Shown: positions 1 to 8,411, numbered from the stretch's first letter. The stretch is DNA of 64,000 nt from JAUVZL01 sp965603515 (GCA_965603515.1 CBFDDH010000009.1:3634-67633); one strand, 5' to 3'. The notes: generated by a model not told the origin, from the letters alone. Numbers and translations: made by a program.

Positions 1-243
1 TAGCAAATCACGTGCTGAATCAAAATAACCGTATTTTTTCCGATGATCAATGATCTTCATACAATCTGTCATTGAAAGATAAGGGATCCCGATGAGTTCA
101 TCAAAACTTGCCGAATTCAAATTAACCGGGTTATCACGCAATATCTCTAAGTCCCTTAGCAAAATTTCGTAATCCCTTCCTTCATCAGTCTCAAAGATAT
201 CAGCATCAATGTAGAGAATAGACAGAAGAAAAAAGATAATCAT
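1..243 (-). CDS. Secreted helix-hairpin-helix (ComEA-type) protein, cut by window edge
   Basis: An open frame of 81 codons starts at ATG 243 on the minus strand and runs off the window, so only the N-terminus is visible. The first 15 residues are hydrophobic (MIIFFLLSILYIDA) and look like a signal peptide. Residues around 40-55 (NPVNLNSASFDELIGIPYL) match the first helix-hairpin-helix of ComEA-like DNA-binding proteins, followed by a basic stretch. The start overlaps the stop of the upstream barrel-like gene as ATGA, so the two are translationally coupled. The function of the missing C-terminus cannot be judged; DNA binding outside the inner membrane is inferred from the family. Confidence 0.72.
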   Translation of the reverse strand, partial: MIIFFLLSILYIDADIFETDEGRDYEILLRDLEILRDNPVNLNSASFDELIGIPYLSMTDCMKIIDHRKKYGYFDSARDLL

Positions 244-956
244 CGACAAAACCGGATATCGAATGTGTGGGAAAGACCAAGATACTGCTGATTGCTACCT
301 GAATAGCAAAAGATGAAATCACCAACATTCAATTCCATGATGTATTCGAGATAAACAGGATCTGTATTAACGCCCGCACCAACACGGATCATCTTATACG
401 GAGAGAAAGCAACACCAAAATTGAAAAAAGGCAAGTCTTTCTCCATGCTGCGGACTGCAAAAGCAACATCGAGTTTGTGCTCTGTCTGGTAATCAAACCT
501 CACAGAATAAGTGAGTGGTAAATAATCAACATTCGAGAAGCGTGGTATGTTCAAATTATTTAACCAGCCACTGATCTTCATAGGTCGAGTTTGAAAAATA
601 CTGCCAATGCATAAAGAATAAGCAAATCGGTTGAAATTATCCTGCACCCAATTATTAAACAAACCGACGCTAAACCCAACTGTCCAGACTTTTCGTAGCG
701 CAAAACAACCTCCTAGCTTAAGCATATTCTCCCGGTATAGATCACAACCAAAACTTTGCGCGCTCAAACGATATGATCGGATCGTCGAATACACATAATA
801 GGTACGCAACTCGGGCAACCCGAACCTCGACCCGGTTCCCATGACAAGCTGAAAACCTTCACGAGTCTCCAATGCCGGATTCGAATACTCCTCAAAAAAT
901 AGATTCTGAGGAAAGAGCGTTGTTTCAAACGCACTGATCAGTAATATAATAACCAC
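240..956 (-). CDS. Putative outer-membrane beta-barrel-like protein
   Basis: This 238-residue protein starts at GTG 956 with a short hydrophobic signal (VVIILLISAFETTLFP). After it come alternating polar/aromatic strands ending in Phe or Tyr (for example SVRFDYQTEHKLDVAFAVR and IMELNVGDFIFCYSG). That pattern and the final strand ending in Phe-Cys-Arg suggest a small outer-membrane barrel. No Shine-Dalgarno sequence is evident. It lies 41 bp downstream of the NfeD-like gene and is coupled to the helix-hairpin-helix gene by an ATGA overlap. I do not recognise the family; a PorV/PorQ-like accessory of type IX secretion is possible but unproven. Confidence 0.6.
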   Translation of the reverse strand: MVIILLISAFETTLFPQNLFFEEYSNPALETREGFQLVMGTGSRFGLPELRTYYVYSTIRSYRLSAQSFGCDLYRENMLKLGGCFALRKVWTVGFSVGLFNNWVQDNFNRFAYSLCIGSIFQTRPMKISGWLNNLNIPRFSNVDYLPLTYSVRFDYQTEHKLDVAFAVRSMEKDLPFFNFGVAFSPYKMIRVGAGVNTDPVYLEYIMELNVGDFIFCYSGSNQQYLGLSHTFDIRFCR

Positions 957-997
957 GTTTTTTTGTTTGTTCCAAATTTTTTCGAAATCTTATACTA

Positions 998-2245
998 TTA
1001 AGCTTTTTCCACCTTTACAATCATGTTTTCGCTACTCACAATACTTACGCTACTTCCTTTTTTAATAGTTACATCACTTACTGCATTCCAATATTCGCCA
1101 TGCACAAATATCGTCCCTCCTGAAACAGTAATATCTGTCTTTGCCTCCCCGATTTTACCAATAAATCCTTCTTTGCCAGTTGCCTTCTTGGTAAATTGAG
1201 CACGGATACCCATGCTCGCAATGAAGATAAAAAATGCTGCAATAATAACAACCGCTATCACAATAACCTCCCATGATAATCTCAAAAACGCTACATCACT
1301 CTCAAATAAAATCAACGAACCAGATACCAGAGAAATTATGCCACCAATCGTTAAAATACCGTTCGAGGTGATGTAAATTTCTAGAATGAACAAAAACGCC
1401 GACAGCACTATCAGTGCAACACCAGCATAATTCACTGGCAGAAGTTGAAGTGCATAAAACCCGAAGATAATACATATACCACCAACCACACCGGGGAAAA
1501 TCGCACCCGGATTCTGTAATTCAAAGAAAAGTCCATAAACACCTAAGAGCAATAATATATAGGCAATCGTAGGGTTCGTTAGTAACAATAATAATCTTTC
1601 CTTGAATGTCATTGGGATACTCTGCACTGGCTTTGATTCAGTATTCAGCACAATCTCTTCACCATCGATCTGCACAACACGACCGTGCAGTTTCAGAATC
1701 AAGTCGTCAATATTATCAGCAATTATATCACAGACTCTTTTTCTTAATGCTGTTTCTGCATCAATAGAAGCACTTTCGCGAACTGCTTTTTCTGCCCAAG
1801 CTATATTCCTACCTTTTTCTTTAGCGATTGCTTTAAGATAGGCCACTGCATCGTTAGTCACTTTACTGATCATCACACTGTCAAGTTTTTCACCGCCCAT
1901 ACTTACCGGGTGTGCGGCACCAACATTTGTCCCAGGAGCCATAGCGGCAACATGACTGGCGTACAAAATAAATACACCGGCCGACGCTGCGCGCGCTCCT
2001 TTGGGTGCGACATATACCACGACAGGGATTTTTGCATTAAGGATCTTTTTAGTAATTGCTCGCATCGAAGCATCCAAACCACCCGGCGTATCAAGTTTCA
2101 TGATCAAGCAGACTGCGTCTTCTCGTTCGGCAACTGTAATTGCGCGCACGAAATATGAACTACTCGCCGGACTTATCACACCTTCAATTTCGCCCACCAG
2201 TATACTATTCACACCAATCAGAAAGAACACTATCGATACAAACAT
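998..2245 (-). CDS. nfeD: NfeD-family membrane serine protease (ClpP-like domain plus OB fold)
   Basis: The 415-residue protein has a signal/anchor (residues 1-18) and a ClpP-class domain with the motif GARAASAG, putting the catalytic Ser near residue 88. A Lys in KVTND near 128 fits the Ser/Lys dyad of archaeal 1510-N. A middle block of 4-5 transmembrane helices (about 215-345) follows, then a C-terminal OB-like domain (GFIGKIGEAKTDI, GEYWNAVS). The order matches long-form NfeD proteins, which cleave hydrophobic C-termini such as those of stomatins; no stomatin gene is adjacent. The ATG at 2245 lies 5 nt behind a perfect -10 box, implying a leaderless mRNA. It heads the minus-strand group reaching the window edge. 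Confidence 0.9.
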   Translation of the reverse strand: MFVSIVFFLIGVNSILVGEIEGVISPASSSYFVRAITVAEREDAVCLIMKLDTPGGLDASMRAITKKILNAKIPVVVYVAPKGARAASAGVFILYASHVAAMAPGTNVGAAHPVSMGGEKLDSVMISKVTNDAVAYLKAIAKEKGRNIAWAEKAVRESASIDAETALRKRVCDIIADNIDDLILKLHGRVVQIDGEEIVLNTESKPVQSIPMTFKERLLLLLTNPTIAYILLLLGVYGLFFELQNPGAIFPGVVGGICIIFGFYALQLLPVNYAGVALIVLSAFLFILEIYITSNGILTIGGIISLVSGSLILFESDVAFLRLSWEVIVIAVVIIAAFFIFIASMGIRAQFTKKATGKEGFIGKIGEAKTDITVSGGTIFVHGEYWNAVSDVTIKKGSSVSIVSSENMIVKVEKA

Positions 2246-2278
2246 AAAAAATCATAACCAGATTCAACAACAAGTCAA
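2246..2278 (-). promoter_or_regulatory. Promoter of the nfeD-like gene (leaderless type)
   Basis: On the minus strand TTGACT (2273-2278), a 16-bp spacer and TATGAT (2251-2256) are followed by TTTTT and the ATG at 2245. Transcription would begin at or next to the start codon. Confidence 0.75.
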
Positions 2279-2347
2279 TAGTTACGGTTTTTTTAATAAA
2301 TAATTCGCAAAAACAAATTATTTTTTCGTTGTAGTAAAAATTAACTC

Positions 2348-2375
2348 TTGACAAAATTTTAATTATGATTATAAT
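2348..2375 (+). promoter_or_regulatory. Promoter of the lysine-repeat gene
   Basis: Consensus TTGACA (2348-2353), 16-bp spacer, TATAAT (2370-2375). The 22-nt interval to the ATG holds the Shine-Dalgarno AAAAAGGAGG, so this mRNA has a short leader. Confidence 0.85.
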
Positions 2376-2397
2376 ATGCTATAAAAAGGAGGCAATA

Positions 2398-2562
2398 ATG
2401 CCGAAGAGCGGTTCAAGGAAGAAAAAAACTAAAGCAAAGAAGAAAGTAACAAAGAAGAAGAAAGTAACAAAGAAAAAGAAAGTAACAAAGAAAAAGAAAG
2501 TAACAAAGAAAAAGAAACCAGCAAAGAAAAAGAAAGTAACAAAGAAAAAGAAAAAGAAATAA
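2398..2562 (+). CDS. Small lysine-rich repeat protein, histone H1-like
   Basis: The 54-residue protein is almost entirely Lys, Thr and Val: MPKSGSRKKKTKAKK and then repeats of KKKVT. The DNA is an 18-bp tandem repeat (units of AAAGAAAAAGAAAGTAAC). The start at 2398 is fixed by AAAAAGGAGG six bases upstream; an in-frame upstream ATG at 2365 lies inside the promoter and is rejected. A consensus promoter before it and a strong hairpin terminator after it make it a monocistronic, probably highly expressed gene. The composition resembles bacterial H1/Hc1-like nucleoid proteins, so binding of DNA or RNA is inferred. No folded domain is visible. Confidence 0.75.
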   Translation: MPKSGSRKKKTKAKKKVTKKKKVTKKKKVTKKKKVTKKKKPAKKKKVTKKKKKK

Positions 2563-2582
2563 TTCATAGTCGAAGCAGATTG

Positions 2583-2617
2583 AAGAAGGGGGAGTTTACT
2601 CTCCCTTCTTTGTTTTT
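2583..2617 (+). terminator. Rho-independent terminator of the lysine-repeat gene
   Basis: A 12-bp stem (2583-2594 with 2599-2610, one G-T pair) closes a TTTA loop and is followed by TGTTTTT. It ends only 13 bp before the -35 box of the next gene. Confidence 0.88.
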
Positions 2618-2629
2618 CATCCTGTCCCA

Positions 2630-2657
2630 TTGACAAAATGCTCGAGGTTTGTATAAT
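2630..2657 (+). promoter_or_regulatory. Promoter of the HepT-like/pilD/miaA group (leaderless type)
   Basis: TTGACA (2630-2635), 16-bp spacer, TATAAT (2652-2657), then TTAGC and the ATG at 2663. There is no room for a ribosome-binding site. Confidence 0.8.
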
Positions 2658-2662
2658 TTAGC

Positions 2663-3085
2663 ATGGATTATCCGACATTTACCACGTTGTATAAGAACCT
2701 TAAGAATAATATTGAAGAAATCACAAAAATCATCAAAACACCGGAACAACTGAAAACGCCGGCGGGCCGAAAAATTCTTGAAAGACTAAAATATCTCTTC
2801 TACAGTCTAACAAAATCAACGGTTGACATAGGACATAGTATCATCCTGGAAAATGACTACCGGGATCCATTGAATAGAACCGACATCTTCATAAGCCTGG
2901 CAGAACGAGACATTATTTTACCATCCGCTGTACGGGGTGTTAAGAAAGCAACGTTAGTACTCCCCAGATTGAACGACTATTCGGTTTCTGAATTACTCGA
3001 TATAGTCACAAATAGCCTCAGTGATATACACAAATGTCTCGATTCATTTGAAGTGTACTTCAGCCTTAAAGACAAAAAGTTTTGA
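2663..3085 (+). CDS. HepT/DUF86-like helical protein, active site degenerate
   Basis: This 140-residue, mostly helical protein is not certain. Residues about 52-100 (TVDIGHSIILEND, then FISLAERDIILPSAV) follow the pattern of HepT/DUF86 proteins, in which a helix with D-I-x-x-H-I-I is followed by F-x-x-L-A-E-x-x-I-I. In that family the next segment carries the catalytic R-x4-H-x-Y; here it reads ATLVLPRLNDY, so the Arg and His are gone and no ribonuclease activity is expected. No MntA-type nucleotidyltransferase is next to it. It is the first gene of a group with pilD (TTGA overlap) and miaA, with a leaderless start. Confidence 0.55.
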   Translation: MDYPTFTTLYKNLKNNIEEITKIIKTPEQLKTPAGRKILERLKYLFYSLTKSTVDIGHSIILENDYRDPLNRTDIFISLAERDIILPSAVRGVKKATLVLPRLNDYSVSELLDIVTNSLSDIHKCLDSFEVYFSLKDKKF

Positions 3086-3852
3086 AGTTAATACTCTGTA
3101 TCTTCTCTTTCCTTTTTGGTGCAGCTATAGGGAGCTTTTTGAATGTCTTGATCTACCGGATGCCCATCGGTAGATCAATTGTCAAACCAGGCTCATTTTG
3201 TCCTCAATGCAAAAAGCCTATCAAATGGTACGAAAATATCCCGATCGTAAGTTTTCTGTTATTGAAAGGGAAGTGTTCTGGATGTAAGAAGCCAATATCT
3301 ATTCACTACCCGCTTGTTGAGTTACTCACTGGTTTAATTTTCCTTGTGCTATTTCTTAAGTTTAATATCGGTATGGAGTTCTTCTTCTATTTATTCTTCT
3401 TCTGTTCACTTATCGTCATATCAGGGATTGATTTCTTACGCCAAGATATCTTTGATATTACCGTAATACCAGGAATATTCATTGGATTGATCTTTCAATT
3501 ATTGAATGGTAATATCAAAGTAGCTTTGATTGGTTTATTTTTTGGTGGCGGTTTGATACTTTTAATTCGAGTCATTGGCAAACTGGTATACAAAAAAGAA
3601 GTTATGGGACTCGGCGATGTTTATCTGACAGCAATGATCGGTGTCTTTGTAGGTTTTCCATTTATCCTCGTGACGATATTTTGCGCCGCGCTAACTGGAT
3701 CGGTCATGGGCATACTCTATATCGTTTCAACAAAACAAGGTCGAGAAAGTCCAATACCATTTGGTCCATTTTTGAGTATCGGTGGCGCCGTTGTTATCCT
3801 CTTCCATAACCAAGTCATCGAGACGTTTGCACTCTTAGGAGTGTTTCTATAA
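3082..3852 (+). CDS. pilD: Prepilin peptidase / N-methyltransferase
   Basis: The 256-residue inner-membrane enzyme cleaves the leader of type IV pilins and pseudopilins and methylates the new N-terminus. Visible are the cytoplasmic zinc-binding methylase loop with two CxxC pairs (residues 40/43 and 65/68) and the two catalytic aspartates, Asp117 (GIDFLRQD) and Asp179 in the GxGD motif (MGLGDV), among about eight hydrophobic segments. The start is a TTG at 3082 that overlaps the previous stop as TTGA. No pilin genes are in the window, so its substrates lie elsewhere. Confidence 0.95.
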   Translation: MKLILCIFSFLFGAAIGSFLNVLIYRMPIGRSIVKPGSFCPQCKKPIKWYENIPIVSFLLLKGKCSGCKKPISIHYPLVELLTGLIFLVLFLKFNIGMEFFFYLFFFCSLIVISGIDFLRQDIFDITVIPGIFIGLIFQLLNGNIKVALIGLFFGGGLILLIRVIGKLVYKKEVMGLGDVYLTAMIGVFVGFPFILVTIFCAALTGSVMGILYIVSTKQGRESPIPFGPFLSIGGAVVILFHNQVIETFALLGVFL

Positions 3853-3892
3853 AGACGGTCATCTGTTCTGCCAGCACGCATAACTACCAAAG

Positions 3893-4810
3893 ATGAAAAT
3901 CCTCACAATAATCGGACCAACTGCTGTAGGTAAAACGAATATATGTATTAAGATCGCTCGAAAAATCTCTGGTGAAATAATATCGGCTGACTCACGGCAG
4001 ATATACAAATATCTTAACATCGGTACAGCAAAACCGACATCAGAACAAAAACAGACGGCTACGTTTCACTTAATTGATTTTGTTGATCCCAATAATAATT
4101 ACTCATGCGGCCAATTCGCGCGTGATGCCGAAGCAAAAATCGAAGAAATCATGAAACGGGGCAAAGTGCCGATCATCTGTGGCGGTACTGGTTTGTATAT
4201 CAAGGCCCTTTTTCATCCGCTCCATGCACTGCCGGAATCAAAGCATGAGATAAAGAAGAAGTTCCAGAATTCCCTGAAAAAATTCGGTGTTGATCATCTC
4301 TATAAGAAACTATTATTGATTGATCCGGAATTAGCAAAAAGGATCACACCGAAGGATAAACAGCGTATCATGCGTGGCTTGGAAGTATATGAAATGACTG
4401 GTACACCACTGAGTTTACTACTCAAAACAGAGAGAAAAAAAGCCAAGTACGTACCCTGCTATATTGGTCTAAACCTTCCCCGGCGTGAATTGTACCGGAG
4501 AATCAATGAACGCTTTGCCGCAATGATAAAACAAGGCTTGGTCAATGAAGTAAAAATGCTCTTGAGAAGAGGATTTGATCCTGCAGCAAGCGCGATGCGT
4601 ACAATAGGTTATAAAGAGATTATTGAATATTTGCAGGGCCATATATCCCTCGAGGAAACGATCGAAAAAGTAAAAAGACGGACTCGGAATTTTGCTAAAC
4701 GTCAACTGACGTGGTTCAATAAAATCCCTGGCTTACAGTGGTTTGACCCAGAAGACCCTGACATTGTTAAATATATTATTAACCAGCGGAGAAGAGCTAC
4801 GTTAAACTAA
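3893..4810 (+). CDS. miaA: tRNA dimethylallyltransferase
   Basis: MiaA transfers a dimethylallyl group to A37 of tRNAs that read UNN codons. The 305-residue length is normal. The P-loop GPTAVGKT is at residues 8-15, followed by the family motif DSRQIYKYLNIGTAKP, the GGTGLYIKAL motif and the C-terminal TRNFAKRQLTWF helix. The ATG at 3893 begins directly before the P-loop strand; the Shine-Dalgarno is weak. It lies 40 bp after pilD and its last 9 bases overlap the convergent AbiEii gene. Confidence 0.96.
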   Translation: MKILTIIGPTAVGKTNICIKIARKISGEIISADSRQIYKYLNIGTAKPTSEQKQTATFHLIDFVDPNNNYSCGQFARDAEAKIEEIMKRGKVPIICGGTGLYIKALFHPLHALPESKHEIKKKFQNSLKKFGVDHLYKKLLLIDPELAKRITPKDKQRIMRGLEVYEMTGTPLSLLLKTERKKAKYVPCYIGLNLPRRELYRRINERFAAMIKQGLVNEVKMLLRRGFDPAASAMRTIGYKEIIEYLQGHISLEETIEKVKRRTRNFAKRQLTWFNKIPGLQWFDPEDPDIVKYIINQRRRATLN

Positions 4811-5626
4811 TTTCTGGTTTAATAGTTTTAGATACCTCTTTAGTTCTCTGTATACCCTCTCGAAAGGCGGTAATTCCATCATGTGGATGGCTAGTCTCTC
4901 GCTCCACAATCTATTATAAGTAGCTTCCTTACTTAGTAGAGTGTCATGAATCTCAAAGGAGGTCAAGCCTTTATAAATGCCCTTTTCCTTAATCTGCTCA
5001 CATAAATCCAGAAATTCTAAACACTCGTTAGATATCAAATACCACAGATCATATATATCTCGCGGTTCTTTTCTACTTGGATCTAAAATGCTCAAGATTT
5101 TTTCCATAAATATTTCTTCCAGTGAATAAAGTCTTAATTTTATATCTTCAGGTATGTCATGGTATTCATCGTATTCCGGCAAAAGTGTTTTGATAACAGG
5201 TTGGTTAATTAATTTCTCCTTTATTGTAAAATCAATTTTTATTTCTCCTCTTGCTAAATCAGCCCCTAACGGCCCAGAGAAATTTATATAAAAAGTATAG
5301 CTATTAATATGTGTTTCTTTGCTTTTTAGAACTAATCTGATATTAACAAGTTCCAAAACATGTTCATAAACTTCTTCTAACATCTTCTCAAGATTCTCCA
5401 TTGAAATGTTTTTTAAAAGTGTAAAATCTAGATCTTCTGAAAATCGATAATCAGAGAAATAAAATTTCTTCAACGCTGTGCCGCCTTTAAAACATACTGT
5501 ATCAAACAGCTTGGACTTAGCAATTCCGATGAGAATCCAAGATAACACATAATCCTTTTCAATTGCCTTCACCGGTATGCCGCCTAATTTAGATTCTAAT
5601 CTAAACAAATTTCGGGATTCTATCAT
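4802..5626 (-). CDS. abiEii: AbiEii-type nucleotidyltransferase toxin
   Basis: The 274-residue protein carries the minimal nucleotidyltransferase signature of the AbiEii/MenT family: Gly-Gly-Thr at residues 48-50 followed by SEDLDF with Asp65 and Asp67 as metal ligands, and later a Lys-Leu-Arg-Leu segment and KILSILDPSRKEPRDIYDLWYL, the conserved helical part. Family members are toxins of bicistronic abortive-infection/toxin-antitoxin systems, and several modify tRNA 3' ends with nucleotides. The start lies 1 bp after the stop of the AbiEi gene, so the two form one operon. All key residues are present and the gene looks intact. Confidence 0.9.
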   Translation of the reverse strand: MIESRNLFRLESKLGGIPVKAIEKDYVLSWILIGIAKSKLFDTVCFKGGTALKKFYFSDYRFSEDLDFTLLKNISMENLEKMLEEVYEHVLELVNIRLVLKSKETHINSYTFYINFSGPLGADLARGEIKIDFTIKEKLINQPVIKTLLPEYDEYHDIPEDIKLRLYSLEEIFMEKILSILDPSRKEPRDIYDLWYLISNECLEFLDLCEQIKEKGIYKGLTSFEIHDTLLSKEATYNRLWSERLAIHMMELPPFERVYRELKRYLKLLNQKLV

Positions 5627-5627
5627 T

Positions 5628-6455
5628 TTAAGTACTCACACTCTTTTTCATTTCCTCTGGGCTGATATTAGCAATCAGCTTCCAGGAGTTCTTATATGTC
5701 TCCTTAGTAGACAATAATGGATCTAATACATAATATTTATTGTTTATGCACGTGCGCAATTTTGCTAAATCACCAGTATCTTGTAGGCTTAGACTTTCCA
5801 ATATATATCCAAGCCTTTTGATAACAACGATTTTTTTGAATTTTACTGCATAATCAAGCAGTTTTTCGAAGTCAATTTCTTGCTTCTTCATCCATAAACC
5901 TTTTACGATCTCTAAAACTCCACCGCAGTATTTCGGACGATATAAACAATCAATAACCGTTTTCTCTATATCACTGACTCTCACCTGTTCAGACTTTGTA
6001 ACCCAAATCTTTTTCACTCCCCAAATGTATTTAGCACTCATATGAATAAACTCGAAAGTAGTGTTTCCCACAATTCTCTTCTTTTTATATTCCCTTTTTG
6101 GTGTAGTCACATATACCTTCGTAATAGGGTGTGTTACCATATTGTGTATATCCATAGCACTATAATATGAAATATAATAATGAGGACTTTTGACGATTTC
6201 TCTTGCTGCCACGTACCAGTTTCCTATATAACTAATATCCTGACCAAGTTCGTGCGGAATTATGACATATTTACCAGGTTTTAAACGCGCAATCACCTTT
6301 CTTTTTACTAAATCATATCTCAGTTTTCTAGCAGTGCTGCCTTTTAGGTCGGTAATTTTCTCAATGTCATCGGCTGTGAATACAACTTTTCCGTGTTCGT
6401 AAAGAGAGGTAATAAGTTTAGCGCTCACGGGGCCTAATGTTTTCTTGTAATTCAT
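5628..6455 (-). CDS. abiEi: AbiEi-type antitoxin, winged-helix autoregulator
   Basis: AbiEi antitoxins repress their own operon and neutralise AbiEii. The protein (275 residues from ATG 6455) begins with a winged-helix domain (about residues 10-65, ending RKVIARLKPGKYVIIP) and continues with the AbiEi C-terminal domain (YYSAMDIHNMV, KVYVTTPKREYKKKRIVG, VSDIEKTVIDCLYRPKYCGG). I chose 6455 because AAGGAGGTA lies just upstream; an in-frame start at 6473 would waste that site. The promoter upstream has a perfect inverted repeat over its start point, matching the known autoregulation. The partner toxin follows 1 bp downstream. Confidence 0.9.
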   Translation of the reverse strand: MNYKKTLGPVSAKLITSLYEHGKVVFTADDIEKITDLKGSTARKLRYDLVKRKVIARLKPGKYVIIPHELGQDISYIGNWYVAAREIVKSPHYYISYYSAMDIHNMVTHPITKVYVTTPKREYKKKRIVGNTTFEFIHMSAKYIWGVKKIWVTKSEQVRVSDIEKTVIDCLYRPKYCGGVLEIVKGLWMKKQEIDFEKLLDYAVKFKKIVVIKRLGYILESLSLQDTGDLAKLRTCINNKYYVLDPLLSTKETYKNSWKLIANISPEEMKKSVST

Positions 6456-6475
6456 CCTACCTCCTTCGTGCAAAT

Positions 6476-6521
6476 TGTTACTCTATATGTAACATTTTAT
6501 ACAAATCAGGTAGCTTGTCAA
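6476..6521 (-). promoter_or_regulatory. AbiE promoter with palindromic operator
   Basis: On the minus strand TTGACA (6516-6521), 16-bp spacer and TAAAAT (6494-6499) form the promoter. A perfect inverted repeat, TGTTAC at 6476-6481 and GTAACA at 6489-6494 with a 7-bp centre, covers the expected start point and touches the -10 box. It is the likely AbiEi operator. The leader to ATG 6455 is about 30 nt. Confidence 0.78.
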
Positions 6522-6579
6522 GTACTTTTTACTTAGTGATTATTTCGCTATGATAGTTTCTACTATTAACGAACACGAA

Positions 6580-7275
6580 TCACGGGGCACAATTACATCT
6601 GGTCATCCTCTCCCGTACTATCTTCTCAACAAAACTAATTTCTTGTTCAATTGTTAACTTTGTTGTATCAACAACAATAGCATCTTCAGCTTTTTTCAAA
6701 GGTGAATGTTGCCTGCTTGAGTCATACTTATCGCGGAATTTCAGATTTTTTCTAACTTCATTGAAATTTGATTCTATATTTTTTTCGGATAGTTCTTTTC
6801 GTCTTCTTTGTACCCTCACCTCCAGATCAGCCTGCATGAAAATCTTAACCTGTGCATTTGGGAAAACAACTGTCCCAATATCTCGACCTTCACAAACAAC
6901 ATCTTTACCCTCTGCCACTTCGCGCTGTTTGTCAATCATCCAAACACGTACTTCAGCTAGCGCAGATATTGGTGAAACAAGATTATTGACCGGTGGTTTT
7001 CTTATTTCCAGAGTGACCTCACTCTCATCAAGATAAACATGGGTTTGATGATTTTCCTGTCGTAAATCAATTGTAGTCTTCTCTATTATCTTCTCAACAA
7101 TCGACATCGCTATATTCTCAGTATCTCCTTTATACTGTAGGTATTTTAGAGTAATCGCTCGATACATTGCTCCAGTATCAAGATAAAAAAAATTCAACCT
7201 TCTAGCAAGTTCTCTGGCAGTTGTACTCTTGCCCGAACCGGCTCCACCATCGATCGCTACAACGAATTTTGCCAT
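6580..7275 (-). CDS. cmk: Cytidylate kinase
   Basis: Cmk phosphorylates CMP and dCMP. The 231-residue protein has the P-loop GGAGSGKS (residues 10-17), the FYLDTGAMYRAIT substrate motif, the CEGRDIGTVVFP motif and the RDKYDSSRQHSPLKKAEDA lid segment. Its start overlaps the end of the GlmU-like gene by 19 bp, so the ribosome-binding site lies inside that gene. It is the last gene of a three-gene minus-strand unit with its promoter before 8809. Confidence 0.95.
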   Translation of the reverse strand: MAKFVVAIDGGAGSGKSTTARELARRLNFFYLDTGAMYRAITLKYLQYKGDTENIAMSIVEKIIEKTTIDLRQENHQTHVYLDESEVTLEIRKPPVNNLVSPISALAEVRVWMIDKQREVAEGKDVVCEGRDIGTVVFPNAQVKIFMQADLEVRVQRRRKELSEKNIESNFNEVRKNLKFRDKYDSSRQHSPLKKAEDAIVVDTTKLTIEQEISFVEKIVRERMTRCNCAP

Positions 7276-8411
7276 CTGTAATATGTTCTGATTAGTTCCT
7301 CATAATGTTTGGACATCTTGACATTTCTCCGCTGCATGACAATTTTTGCAGTAGCAATGGCTTTTTCCAAATCGTAGTTCTTTTGTTTGGTAGTACTTAA
7401 CCATTTAAAACCCGGGATGTATTTAGGCATCATACCACCACCAAAGAAGTTCACAAACGAACCGATGATAGCACCGGTTGGGATCAGGGTACTAATACCT
7501 GTTTTTGTGTGGTCTCCGATAAAGCAACCGAGTTTTTTCATACCTGAATCGAGTTCTTTTGTACCTATCTTGGTGTGTACTGAACTATAATTGTTTTTGA
7601 GATCGGAATTTGTTGTCAACGCACCTAAATTCACCCATTCTCCAATGAATGAATGTCCAATAAACCCTTCGTGATTCTTATTACTATAACCCTGAAATAT
7701 ACAGGACTCAACCTCGCCACCGATACGGCATGATGGTCCTATACTAGATTCAATGATCTTTGCACGATCTATAATTGAACCAGGACCTATATAAGAAGGA
7801 CCTACGATAGTTGAAAAAGGTCTGATAGTAACATCGTTGTCAATGTATACTGGGCCATTGGAAACATCAATAGTAACAAACTTATGGATGTGAACCTTTT
7901 GTCCTACGAACACTTCATTTTTTTTACCGATTATGTAAACGTGTTTGGGGATTTTGTGCTTTGCTTTTGCATACTTAAACTGACAGGTTAAGACAACACT
8001 ATTCAGTCTTATTAAATCCCACAATCTGTCCAGGCGAAAGCCATCTATTTCCCGCGTAGTCTTTATTCTTTTAAGAGTCTTTTTGATTTCCTCTAAGTTC
8101 TGTGGAAAAGGTGGTTTTTGCTTGAAACATCCGATCGGCTGGGAACCAATTGAGAATTGCGTATCTTTGCCAGATATAACAATGCGCTTACTGATTATTG
8201 CACGGGCTGAAAGGTACAAAGCCGGACCACTGATTCCAATCTTCTTATTGTCAAACAGTTTGCGTGTCACATAGCCTATTTTAGCCTGTTTGAAAAAATC
8301 TGCTGTGTTTTCGCTGACTGTTCTCATCCCAACCCGAAGCAAGAATTGTGGGTAGAAATTTATCAATGGATCAAAGTGGTCGATATTGTCTTCGTAGATT
8401 ATTACTTTCAC
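7257..8411 (-). CDS. GlmU-like sugar-nucleotide enzyme (left-handed beta-helix)
   Basis: The 384-residue protein resembles the alternative GlmU family of Bacteroidota-like genomes (TIGR03991 type). It has an atypical N-terminal nucleotidyltransferase-like region (about 1-150) and a C-terminal left-handed beta-helix with hexapeptide repeats (VTIDVSNGPVYIDNDVTIRP, SYIGPGSIIDRAKI, SIGPSCRIGG, and TKTGISTLIPTGAIIGS). Family members are thought to make UDP-N-acetylglucosamine; acetyltransferase activity is inferred from the helix, while the N-terminal active site is not recognisable to me. It overlaps cmk by 19 bp and the EamA gene by 4 bp (ATGA). Confidence 0.82.
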   Translation of the reverse strand: MKVIIYEDNIDHFDPLINFYPQFLLRVGMRTVSENTADFFKQAKIGYVTRKLFDNKKIGISGPALYLSARAIISKRIVISGKDTQFSIGSQPIGCFKQKPPFPQNLEEIKKTLKRIKTTREIDGFRLDRLWDLIRLNSVVLTCQFKYAKAKHKIPKHVYIIGKKNEVFVGQKVHIHKFVTIDVSNGPVYIDNDVTIRPFSTIVGPSYIGPGSIIDRAKIIESSIGPSCRIGGEVESCIFQGYSNKNHEGFIGHSFIGEWVNLGALTTNSDLKNNYSSVHTKIGTKELDSGMKKLGCFIGDHTKTGISTLIPTGAIIGSFVNFFGGGMMPKYIPGFKWLSTTKQKNYDLEKAIATAKIVMQRRNVKMSKHYEELIRTYYRWQNSL

